From: Actinomadura violacea
GTDB taxonomy: Bacteria > Actinomycetota > Actinomycetes > Streptosporangiales > Streptosporangiaceae
Assembly (NCBI RefSeq): GCF_017573465.1
Contig: NZ_JAGEPF010000001.1
Coordinates: 1-64,000, forward strand
Length of the DNA: 64,000 bases
Reading direction: 5' to 3'
Below, piece after piece: positions 16,435-24,215 of the stretch. The notes below the pieces were generated by a model. It searched no databases and was not told the origin of the DNA. It saw only the letters and a program-made list of their open reading frames with translations. Position 1 is the stretch's first letter. Every line of letters starts with the position of its first letter. The position numbers and the translations under genes are program-made.

Positions 16435-18009
16435 ATGATCGTCGCCCGTCCCTACCCCTTGGCCGCGCCGCTGATCACCTGGCGGGGCGCGCACCACACC
16501 GCATGGCGCCTGCTCCAGCTGCCGCACCTGGTCGCGCTGCGCGGGACGACCGCGCGGGACCTGGTGCCGCTGGCCGACCACGTCCGCCGGATCCTGCACG
16601 CCGACCGGCTGTGGATCGACGTCGACCTGCCGTCCGGGCCGGCCGTGGTCGACGCGCGGCCCGGCGGCGCCGACGAACGCCCCGCGCCTCCCGGCGGGCT
16701 GCTCCGGAGCGGTTGCCCCGTCCGCTCCGAAGGCCCCGTCCGGATCCCGCGCGAGGCGCTGCCCGCCGGCTGGCGCGCGGGCGTGCTCGTCCCCCTGCGC
16801 GCACCGGACGGGCGGCACGCCGGCCGGCTGCTGCTCGGCTGGACCCGGTGGCCCGGCCGCTGGGGGGCCGCCCGTGCGACCGGCGCGGTGCTGAGCCTGG
16901 CGCTGATCAGCACGGCCCGGTCGATCGGCGCGTTCTGGGCCAACGCGTGGGCGGTGCACGAGGCCGAGCAGAAGCGCTCCAAGCTCAAGGGGGCCATCGA
17001 CCACTGCGACGCGGCCTTCGTCGTCCTCACCCCGCAGGACCGCGTCGCCGTCTGGAACGCCACGATGGCGAAGCTCACCGGCGTGCCCGCCGAGCACGCG
17101 GTCGGCCGGAGCCCCGGCGAGCTGTTCACCCTCACCGACAAGGACGGCCTCCCGCTGTCGCTGGCCGACGCGCCCCAGGGCGGGGTCGAGCTGACCACGC
17201 CGTCCGGGCGGCGCCTGTGGCTGGAGGTCTTCTCCTCGCCGTCGGCCGACCGGTCGGCCCACCCGATGACCGCGCTGTTCGTGGACAGGTCGGCGAAGCG
17301 GCAGCTGGAGGACATGCGGCAGCTGATGCTCGCGTCCATCCACCACGAGCTGCGCGACCCGCTCACCATGATCCGCGGGCACGCCGAGCTGCTGGAGACG
17401 ATGGTCCCGGCGGAGGAGGCGCGGCCGTCGCTGGAGGCGATCGTGCAGGCCGTCGAGATCATGAAGCACGTCATCGGCGACCTGGACCACCTCGACACCG
17501 ACCCGCTGGCCCCGTCGGCGGCGCAGGCGGAGGCCGTCGAGGCGGGCCCGCTGCTGCGCCGGACCGTGGCGGGCGTCCCGTCGGCCGCCTCGCGCACCAC
17601 CGTGTCACCGGAGCCGGGGCTGGTCCTGCACGCCGATCCGATCCGGGTGCGCGAGTGCGTACTGCTGATCCTCGGCAACGCCGAGAAGTACGCGCCGAAG
17701 GGCCGGATCGAGATCACCGCGCGCCGGGCCGGCGGGTGCGGCGTGATCGCCATCGCGGACGAGGGGCCCGGCATCCCCGCCGACGAGCGGCCGCTCGTCC
17801 TGCGGCCCTACTACCGGCTGCCGACCACGCGGGACCTGCCGGGCTCGGGGCTCGGGCTGCACATCGCCGACCGGATGATGAAGGCGATGGGCGGCCGGCT
17901 CGAACTGTCGGAGTCGCCGGCGGGCGGGCTCGAGGTCGCGCTCCGGCTGCCGCTCGCCCCGCCGGACGGCGACGAGGGACCGGCCGAGGAGGAGGTCAGG
18001 GAGCGGTGA
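16435..18009 (+). CDS. PAS-domain sensor histidine kinase
   Basis: The 524-residue protein starts with a GAF-like region (to about 190). A PAS domain follows (KGAIDHCDAAFVVLTPQDRV to LFVDRSAKRQ, about 180-285), then a HisKA domain with the phosphorylated His in SIHHELRDPLTMIRGH (about 302). The HATPase domain has N-box ILGNAEKYAP, G1 DEGPGIP and G2 GSGLGLHIAD. No membrane segment is seen, so it senses a cytosolic signal. Its 3' end overlaps the convergent receiver gene by 14 bp. The OmpR regulator at 18584 or the lone receiver may be its partner. AGGAG is about 12 bp from the ATG. Confidence 0.9.
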   Translation: MIVARPYPLAAPLITWRGAHHTAWRLLQLPHLVALRGTTARDLVPLADHVRRILHADRLWIDVDLPSGPAVVDARPGGADERPAPPGGLLRSGCPVRSEGPVRIPREALPAGWRAGVLVPLRAPDGRHAGRLLLGWTRWPGRWGAARATGAVLSLALISTARSIGAFWANAWAVHEAEQKRSKLKGAIDHCDAAFVVLTPQDRVAVWNATMAKLTGVPAEHAVGRSPGELFTLTDKDGLPLSLADAPQGGVELTTPSGRRLWLEVFSSPSADRSAHPMTALFVDRSAKRQLEDMRQLMLASIHHELRDPLTMIRGHAELLETMVPAEEARPSLEAIVQAVEIMKHVIGDLDHLDTDPLAPSAAQAEAVEAGPLLRRTVAGVPSAASRTTVSPEPGLVLHADPIRVRECVLLILGNAEKYAPKGRIEITARRAGGCGVIAIADEGPGIPADERPLVLRPYYRLPTTRDLPGSGLGLHIADRMMKAMGGRLELSESPAGGLEVALRLPLAPPDGDEGPAEEEVRER

Positions 18010-18352
18010 GCGCGGTGATGACCCGCTTCAGCTCGGCGAGCTCGAACGGCTTGCCGAGCACGCGCGTCCGGACGCCGTCGTCGAGGTTCCCGGACGCGCT
18101 GGCCGCCGCGGTGAGCACCAGCACCGGCACCTGCGCGGTGCGGTCGTGGCGGCGCAGCCGGGTCAGCAGGTCGGCGCCGTCCATGTCGGGGAGCATGCGG
18201 TCGAGGATGAGCAGCTCGGGCGGGTCGGGGGCGTTGAGCTCCAGCCAGCCGTCCTCGCCGCACTCGGCGACGACCGGCTCGTGCCCGTCGCGTTCCAGGA
18301 TCATGCGGAGCAGCTCACCGACCCTCGAATCCTCGACGATGAGCACCCGCAA
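17996..18352 (-). CDS. Single-domain response regulator receiver
   Basis: The 118-residue protein is a stand-alone receiver: acidic pair in LIVEDSRV, phospho-acceptor Asp in LLILDRMLPDMDG, Thr in LVLTAAAS and Lys in LGKPFEL. There is no output domain, so it probably acts as a CheY-like phosphate shuttle or sink. It converges on and overlaps the PAS kinase gene and lies next to the OmpR regulator reading the other way. All four genes here form a two-component cluster. Confidence 0.9.
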   Translation of the reverse strand: MRVLIVEDSRVGELLRMILERDGHEPVVAECGEDGWLELNAPDPPELLILDRMLPDMDGADLLTRLRRHDRTAQVPVLVLTAAASASGNLDDGVRTRVLGKPFELAELKRVITALTAP

Positions 18353-18583
18353 CTTTCCTCCCGGCCCTCCGGACCTATCGCCGTGCAGATCGAACGAGGC
18401 TACCAGTCACCGCGCGTGACGCCCCGGCCGAAAGACGTGACTCTCCGGCCGGATCAGGCCACGGCTCCGACTCCGGCCGGCCGCGCCGGACCGGTCCGGT
18501 CTGTACCGGAATCGGGGCGTGTTCCACCACTCACCTCGCTTTATACCCGTCCCGGAATCTTGTGCGGCGATAACATTGAGCGT

Positions 18584-19294
18584 GTGGCGCGCGTACTGGT
18601 GGTCGACGATGATCCGAGGCTCGTCAAGGTCGTCGCGAGCCTGTTGCACAAGCGCGACCATCAGGTGGAGTCGGTGCCGAACGGTGAGCTGGCCCGCCAG
18701 GCCCTGCGCCGCGGCGGTGTCGACATCGCGCTGCTGGACGTCAACCTCCCCGACATCAACGGGCTCTCGCTGGTCTTCCAGCTCCGCGAGGAGGGCAACA
18801 CCACTCCGGTCATCCTGCTGACGGTCCGCACCGAGGTGCAGGACCAGGCGCTGGGGCTGCGGCTCGGCGGCGACGACTATGTCGCCAAGCCGTTCAACCC
18901 CGAGGTGCTGCTGGCCCGGATCGAGGCGGTGCTGCGGCGCAGCGCCGCGGGCGCCGCGCCGCGGGCCGATGAGACGCAGAGCGGGTACCTCGAGATCCCT
19001 CCCGTGCTCGTGGACCTCACCGCCCGGCAGGTGTTCAAGGACGGCACCGAGGTGCGGCTCGCGCCGCTGGAGTACGCGGTGCTGGAGTTCCTGGCGACCA
19101 ACCGGGGCCGGGCGGTGTCGAAGGAGGAGTTGATGCTGCGCGTCTGGGGCACCAGCCGCGGGGTGTCCCGGACGCTCGCCGAGCACATCTCCCGGCTGCG
19201 CCGCAAGCTCGGCGACGGCCTGATCGTCACGCAGACCGGCTACGGGTACCTCATTCCGGCGCCTCCGGGGGATCGCGCAACCACAGCTCGGTGA
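18584..19294 (+). CDS. OmpR-family response regulator
   Basis: The 236-residue regulator has a receiver domain (DDDP near residue 9, phospho-Asp in ALLDVNLPDINGL, Lys in YVAKPFNPE). A winged-helix output domain with the recognition helix SRTLAEHISRLRRKLGD and wing VTQTGYGYLI follows. The GTG at 18584 begins VARVLVVDDDPRL; the upstream open frame overlaps the divergent receiver gene and is ignored. It converges by 44 bp with the kinase-like gene at 19251. The cognate kinase is likely one of the two flanking proteins; target genes are unknown. Confidence 0.9.
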   Translation: MARVLVVDDDPRLVKVVASLLHKRDHQVESVPNGELARQALRRGGVDIALLDVNLPDINGLSLVFQLREEGNTTPVILLTVRTEVQDQALGLRLGGDDYVAKPFNPEVLLARIEAVLRRSAAGAAPRADETQSGYLEIPPVLVDLTARQVFKDGTEVRLAPLEYAVLEFLATNRGRAVSKEELMLRVWGTSRGVSRTLAEHISRLRRKLGDGLIVTQTGYGYLIPAPPGDRATTAR

Positions 19295-20033
19295 CGAGGG
19301 TGTCCTTGCCCTCCAGCCGGGACCACACCTGGTGCCCGTGCGCCTGCATGGTCGCGCGCCAGCGCGCCAGCCCGAGGTCCTCGCCGACCCCGCCGCTGAC
19401 CTGCGTCGGCCACGGCAGGCCGACCCGCGTCCGCACCTGCTCCAGGTCGCGGCGCCCCGGCCGCCGGGACACCGAGCGGACGGTGTGCACCGTGAAGCCG
19501 GCCTGCCGCCGCACCGACACCCGCTGGGACATCGCGCCGCCGAGCAGCGTGTCGTGGGTCCGCATCGCGTCGGCCACGATCATGCTCCGGCTCTCCTCGG
19601 CCCGGCGGATGTCCTGCAGGTCGGCGAGCAGCCGGGCGAGCCCCTCGACCGCCGAGCCGAGCATCGCCGCGTCCTCCCCGGCCTGCGCCGCGGCCACCTC
19701 GCCGAGCAGGCCCGCCGTCACCGAGGCGATGGTCAGCTCGACCGCCATCCGGTGGGCGAACCCCCGGGTGAACCGGTCGTGCCAGCGTTCCGGGTCCGTC
19801 GGGTCGGGCTGGTGAAGGGCGACGGCGGACGACCGCGTCAAGGGGACGGCGACGAGCGGCCCGATCACGTACGGCGACCGCCAGATCATCGCCTGGCCCG
19901 CGGCGATGAGCACGACGGGGTCGACGGGCGCGCCGTCGCCGCCCATCAGGTCCTCCAGGCCGCACGGCGGGACGCCGCCGCGCGCGTGCACGAGCACCGG
20001 GTGCGTCAGGTCCGTCCCCACCTCAGCGCGCAT
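19251..20033 (-). CDS. Degenerate histidine-kinase-like protein
   Basis: The 260-residue protein ends with GEDLGLARWRATMQAHGHQV followed by WSRLEGKDTLVTELWL. That is the layout of the last HATPase segment of histidine kinases, but I see no N, G1 or G2 glycine box. A helical stretch (AHRMAVELTIASVTAGLLGE) could be a dimerisation helix with a His. I infer a kinase-derived protein lacking normal ATP binding. It converges with the OmpR regulator gene. An overlap of 11 bp with a tiny upstream ORF suggests coupling. An unrelated hypothetical protein remains possible. Confidence 0.55.
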   Translation of the reverse strand: MRAEVGTDLTHPVLVHARGGVPPCGLEDLMGGDGAPVDPVVLIAAGQAMIWRSPYVIGPLVAVPLTRSSAVALHQPDPTDPERWHDRFTRGFAHRMAVELTIASVTAGLLGEVAAAQAGEDAAMLGSAVEGLARLLADLQDIRRAEESRSMIVADAMRTHDTLLGGAMSQRVSVRRQAGFTVHTVRSVSRRPGRRDLEQVRTRVGLPWPTQVSGGVGEDLGLARWRATMQAHGHQVWSRLEGKDTLVTELWLRDPPEAPE

Positions 20034-20139
20034 CCGCGACCCGTGCTCCGGCCAGGACACCGTCCAGCGCCGGGTGCGCGGTCACCGTCGTGCCGGCGAG
20101 CGGGGGCTGCGGACCGAGATCGCTACGGATCGTTCGCAC
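20023..20139 (-). CDS. Possible 38-residue peptide upstream of the kinase-like gene
   Basis: The GTG at 20139 is preceded by AGAGGAA at normal distance and encodes 38 residues (VRTIRSDLGPQPPLAGTTVT and onward). Its stop overlaps the next start by 11 bp, which suggests translational coupling. No family is recognised. Confidence 0.4.
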   Translation of the reverse strand: MRTIRSDLGPQPPLAGTTVTAHPALDGVLAGARVADAR

Positions 20140-20571
20140 CGTTGTGTTCCTCTCGTTCTCTCCTGCGGGTCGACGTCGCTCGGTCCGGCCGCGCTCCGAA
20201 GCGTGAAACCCCTCACCTCTAACGTCCGTCGGTGTGCGGATCGGCAAGCCCCGGCGGGGCTTCAGCTGTAGCGAGAAGCACACCGATGAGGCACCGCACA
20301 GGCACCGGTAGTTCAACATCGCTTCCACAGAAGATCAATTCCATGTCAACGAGCGCCTGGCGCGGCTCCGCGACGCGCCGCGGCCGGGTTCCGGAACAGT
20401 GCGCTGACCTGCCCGTCTGCCGGTCCTTTCGCAGGTCGGCCGGGGCGGTACGGACATTGCCGTGCAACTTCCGCTATGGACAGCCCCGGGAGGATGTCAA
20501 TAAACGCCCCTGTTCAGACCGTTTTCGGCCATCGTCGCATCAACCCCGCGCCCCCGCGTTGAAGGAGACAG
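20140..20571. other. 432-bp intergenic region
   Basis: The region lies between a leftward gene and the rightward sigma-factor gene and must hold both promoters. GAAGGAGA lies directly before the sigma-factor ATG. I see no gene or clear operator. Confidence 0.4.
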
Positions 20572-21468
20572 ATGGACACCGCGCAGCCGGCCGGCGCCGA
20601 GTGCTCTGCCGCCGACGAGTTCCGGACCCGCAACAACGCCCTGTTCGCCCGCCGCAAGGAGCTGCTGGAGCGGATCGGCGCGTTGCGCGCCCGCATCGAC
20701 GCGAACGCCGCCGACATGCTCTGCGAGCTCACCCTCCGGCGGGCCGAACGCGAGCTGGAGAACCTCACTCACGAGATCGTGGTCGCCAACTACGGGCTGG
20801 TCCGCCGTTACGTGGCGATGTTCACGGCCCGCTCCACCGAGCACAACGAGGATTTCGAGAGTGCCGGGAAGGTGGGGCTGCTGTGGGCGATCTCCTCCTA
20901 TGATCCGGCGCGCGGGCCGTTCGCGAGCTGGGCGTTCAAGCCGATCCAGCGTGAGGTGCTGCGCGCCGTCCGCGACGCCGACCATCCCAACCTCAACCTC
21001 GGTGACTTCGAGAAACGCCCGGCCATCCTGGCGGCCGAGCAGGCGTTCCTGGAGGACAGCCAGCCCGACGCCCGGCTGGACTACACCGACATCGCACGGC
21101 GGGCGGGGGTGACCGAGGCGCAGGTGCGGCGCGTCCTGGACGCCCCGCGCCTGGACAGCCTCCAGGCACCGGCCGGCACCCAGGACGGCGACACCGTCCC
21201 CTGGGAGGACCGGCTGGCCGACCCGTCTTTGAGTCTGGAGGAGGAGGTGCTGCTGCGGTTCCATCTGGGCACGGTCGTCGCCGAAGGGTTGCCGACCCTG
21301 GACCCCCGCGAACGGTACGTGCTGACACGCCGGTTCGGGCTGGACGGCGAGCCGGAGCAGTCACTGCGCGCCATCGGCGAACAGCTCGGCCTGTCCCGCG
21401 AAGGAGTACGGCAGATCCAGCAGAAGGCACTGGCCAAACTCAACGAACCCATCGCCGACGCGGTCTGA
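20572..21468 (+). CDS. RNA polymerase sigma-70 family factor (group-3-like)
   Basis: The 298-residue protein has region 2 (NYGLVRRYVAMFTARSTEHN, EDFESAGKVGLLWAISSYDP, FASWAFKPIQREVLRAVR), a region-3 segment (DYTDIARRAGVTEAQVRRVL) and region 4 (LPTLDPRERYVLTRRFGLDG, RAIGEQLGLSREGVRQIQQK). The N-terminal 60 residues contain a helical stretch of unclear role. Such alternative factors direct stress or developmental transcription in actinomycetes. GAAGGAGA precedes the ATG. No anti-sigma factor is adjacent. Function beyond promoter recognition is not deducible. Confidence 0.9.
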   Translation: MDTAQPAGAECSAADEFRTRNNALFARRKELLERIGALRARIDANAADMLCELTLRRAERELENLTHEIVVANYGLVRRYVAMFTARSTEHNEDFESAGKVGLLWAISSYDPARGPFASWAFKPIQREVLRAVRDADHPNLNLGDFEKRPAILAAEQAFLEDSQPDARLDYTDIARRAGVTEAQVRRVLDAPRLDSLQAPAGTQDGDTVPWEDRLADPSLSLEEEVLLRFHLGTVVAEGLPTLDPRERYVLTRRFGLDGEPEQSLRAIGEQLGLSREGVRQIQQKALAKLNEPIADAV

Positions 21469-21509
21469 GGACGGTCTGCGAACGACACAAGGTGTGCTGG
21501 TCCACGGGG

Positions 21510-22247
21510 TCACCCGGGCCCGGTCGCCGCGGACTCCTTCCAGAGCCGCTCCATGGCCTGCCTGGCCTCGTCCGGGGATCCGAAGACGCGCGGCGCCGAC
21601 CTGAGCACCCGCCGCACGTCCCGTGCCCCGCACACCAGGACGCCGGACGCGGTGAACGGCCGGTTCGTCATGCCCGGCACGCACACGACGGCCAGCACGT
21701 CCGCGCCGTCCAGCCGGTGCGCCAGCCACCGCGCCCGCTCCGCCGCCTGCCGTGCCGGGTCCCCGTCCAGGACCCGCATGCCGACCCGGATCGCGTCGCC
21801 GTCGGCGGTGACCCGCCCGTCCCCGGGCCTCACCTCGACGGCCGCCGCGCCCTGCCACCGGGTGGCGACCACCGCGCCGCAGTCGCCGTCCCGGTCGCCG
21901 AGCGCGACGCCGTACGCGGCGGCGCCGGAGGCCGTCCGCCGGATCGTGGCCCGTGCCCTTCGCTCGGGCCGGGCCAAGACCGCGGCCCGGCCGGCCGGGC
22001 GCAGTGTCCGCGCCGACCAGCGGGACGCGACCGCGCACCCGGCCCCGGCCGCCACCGCGAGCAGTGCGCCGAGCGCCCGCTGCACAGGCGGGACCGCCAG
22101 CGCGGCGAGCGCTACGCCGCCGGCCGACGCGGCGCCCAGCGCCAACGTCACGGCGGCGAGGAGCGCGCCACGGCCGTGGCGCCGCCATGCCCGCTCGGAA
22201 ACGAGCCCTCCGGCCCGTCCGACCTCGTACATAGGGACCTCGCGCAT
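21510..22247 (-). CDS. Membrane protein with NERD-like domain
   Basis: The 245-residue protein has two hydrophobic helices (about 25-75: LLAAVTLALGAASAGGVALA and a second). A soluble part resembles NERD domains: AVVATRWQGAAAVEVRPGDG, RQAAERARWLAHRLDGADVL and AVVCVPGM. NERD domains are nuclease-like, but I cannot see a full set of catalytic residues. The start MREVPMYEVG (22247) is chosen by composition; a longer frame to 22472 looks non-coding. The gene converges on the sigma-factor gene with 41 bp between. Function unknown. Confidence 0.6.
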   Translation of the reverse strand: MREVPMYEVGRAGGLVSERAWRRHGRGALLAAVTLALGAASAGGVALAALAVPPVQRALGALLAVAAGAGCAVASRWSARTLRPAGRAAVLARPERRARATIRRTASGAAAYGVALGDRDGDCGAVVATRWQGAAAVEVRPGDGRVTADGDAIRVGMRVLDGDPARQAAERARWLAHRLDGADVLAVVCVPGMTNRPFTASGVLVCGARDVRRVLRSAPRVFGSPDEARQAMERLWKESAATGPG

Positions 22248-22648
22248 ATCGCGGCCGGCCGAACGGCCGGCCCCTGGCGACCGGCCCCCGCCCGCACGGG
22301 CAGAGGCCGTTACTCCCTGTTCGCGGGCGTCCGCGACCCGAGGCCGTGGACGTGTTGTGCGCCGGGACCCGTGGCCTCGACGTCCCGCGGCGGTCGCCGC
22401 GGACATGAAGGACCGTCCGGAATCGCGGGCCCGCCGCAAGCCCGTGTTGCGTTCGTCACGCCGATGCGGCACCGGGACAGCCGCGCTTCGAGCCGCCGCG
22501 GCGCGGCGGCATAAGCCCCGATTCCGGCGTCCGCCGTACTACTGTTTCGGGGTGAACCGGATGAGCGAGTGTCGGAGAACGATTGCAGATGCCCTGTGAG
22601 CGTGCACGGTCGTCCATGTGACGATGGGGCACATCACAAAGGAGAGCT
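22248..22648. other. 401-bp divergent promoter region
   Basis: No gene is supported. AAAGGAG lies before the GTG start at 22649. No obvious palindromic operator was found. Confidence 0.4.
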
Positions 22649-23719
22649 GTGAACGAGTTGACCGACTACGTCCTCGCCGTTCGCGTCACAGGCTCGCCGT
22701 CCGCCCCCGAGGGTGTCAAGTCCGTCGACGTGACGCCGCCCGCGGGCACCGGTGACATCACCGCGGCGGCCGTTGAGGGTCTGCGGGCCGGTGGGCTGAC
22801 GCCGGCCGACCTCCGCTCTCGGGTGATCTTCATGGCGCCGGACGACCCGGGGTGCCTGGTGTCCTACGCGGCCCTATGCGGATTCGCCGGCCGTCGCGTC
22901 GACGCCTACGCCGGTGGAGCGGTCCTAGAGTTCTCCCGTCTGGACCCCGACGGAAGCACGTTCGCGGACGCGGGACGGCCCGACGGGCACCTGATGTGGG
23001 CCCAGGCCGGCGGCCCCGGCATTCAGGACGCGCCCGAAATGCCGACCGTCCGGCTGGCCCTGAACACGCCCGGCCTCGCCGAGCCCGAGGCTGTGACGGT
23101 GATTCGCTATGCGGCGCGGTTGCGGATGGTCGCGTCGGCGGCGGTGCGTGATGCGCTGGCGATGCTGCTGCTCATCGCGGCGATCCGGCGGCGCGGCGAG
23201 GACCGCTTCCCGTACCTTTCCACTGGTACCGAGCCTGCGCCCACGACCAAGGACGACCCGACCCAGGGCATCGACCTGGAGAAGATCCGCCGTGCGGCCG
23301 CCGAGCACCGCAAGGCGCTGCGGGCCGGCCGCAAGGGCGCCGAGATCGTCCCGGCGGTGCCGGTCGGGGCGCACGACCAGCGGATCGCCGACGCCAACAA
23401 GACCTCCGTCACCACCGTGCTGACCAGGCTCGGGTCCACCGCCGACGCCGCCGGGCGCTGGAGCTGCCCCCGGCCGGACCGGCACGGCGACGGCGACCGG
23501 GACCTGTCGATGAAGATCTCCGGGGACAACCGCGTCCGCTGCCGGCGCTGCGACGGGGAGAAGGCCGGACCGGTCCGGCTCGTCGTCGACGTCCTCGGCC
23601 TCACGCCCGACGAGGCCGCGGCCTTCATCCTGGACTCCACGCAAACGCTCGACACCCGGAGTGGCTGGGGGCCACCCGGCGAACGAACCGGGGGACGAAC
23701 AGATGCCGTCAGCGCATGA
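22649..23719 (+). CDS. Hypothetical protein with CHC2-type zinc finger
   Basis: AAAGGAGAGCT precedes the GTG start. The 356-residue protein has an N-terminal mixed alpha/beta region (1-175), a linker, and a C-terminal module (about 265-335). That module has CPRPDRHGDGD, CRRCDGEKAG and LVVDVLGLTPDEAAAFIL, the pattern of DnaG-type primase zinc fingers (Cys, His, Cys, Cys). No primase TOPRIM domain follows, so it is not a primase by itself. It could bind single-stranded DNA or be plasmid-derived. Its end overlaps the next gene by 17 bp, indicating an operon of two. Confidence 0.7.
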   Translation: MNELTDYVLAVRVTGSPSAPEGVKSVDVTPPAGTGDITAAAVEGLRAGGLTPADLRSRVIFMAPDDPGCLVSYAALCGFAGRRVDAYAGGAVLEFSRLDPDGSTFADAGRPDGHLMWAQAGGPGIQDAPEMPTVRLALNTPGLAEPEAVTVIRYAARLRMVASAAVRDALAMLLLIAAIRRRGEDRFPYLSTGTEPAPTTKDDPTQGIDLEKIRRAAAEHRKALRAGRKGAEIVPAVPVGAHDQRIADANKTSVTTVLTRLGSTADAAGRWSCPRPDRHGDGDRDLSMKISGDNRVRCRRCDGEKAGPVRLVVDVLGLTPDEAAAFILDSTQTLDTRSGWGPPGERTGGRTDAVSA

Positions 23720-24191
23720 CCGGCTGGGCACAGTATTGATCTTGGTCGACGGGGCTGCGGCCGGTTCGGTCCATCGCAGTGTGCTGGACCGGGTGAGCGA
23801 GATCGGGGGGAGGCTGGGCTGCTGTTCGGCCGCCAGGCTCGGGGGGCTGCCGGCCTCGTTCGGCGATGCCGGGCTGCGGCGGCTGCGGCGTGATCTGGAG
23901 GAGGTCATGGCGTTCGCGCAGGCGGCCCGGCGTACCGGCTGGGTGCTCGGCGACCTGGTCGCCGCTCCCGGGGACGCTCCGGTTCCGGTTCTGGACACCC
24001 CGGACGGCCGGCTGTGGGCGAGGTCGACGCGCGGCTTCGAGCTGCACGGCCCCGGCGGCGTCCGGCAGGTCACCGAACTCCCCGGGACGCCCGGGACCGC
24101 GACGCGCACCGCGTTACCGCTCCTGATCGCCCCGCTCGCCCAGGCCGCCGCCCGCGCGGAACTCCTGGAGGTGGCGGAGCCGGCGAGCTGA
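23703..24191 (+). CDS. Hypothetical protein, 162 aa, partner of the zinc-finger gene
   Basis: The ATG at 23703 lies inside the end of the upstream gene, so translation is probably coupled. The protein is Leu/Gly/Arg-rich and soluble, with a possible helix RRLRRDLEEVMAFAQAARRT and a C-terminal Ala-rich helix. I recognise no family. It converges with the TadA-like gene at 24216 across 24 bp. Confidence 0.6.
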   Translation: MPSAHDRLGTVLILVDGAAAGSVHRSVLDRVSEIGGRLGCCSAARLGGLPASFGDAGLRRLRRDLEEVMAFAQAARRTGWVLGDLVAAPGDAPVPVLDTPDGRLWARSTRGFELHGPGGVRQVTELPGTPGTATRTALPLLIAPLAQAAARAELLEVAEPAS

Positions 24192-24215
24192 CCCATGTCG
24201 TGGCCCACCGGATCG

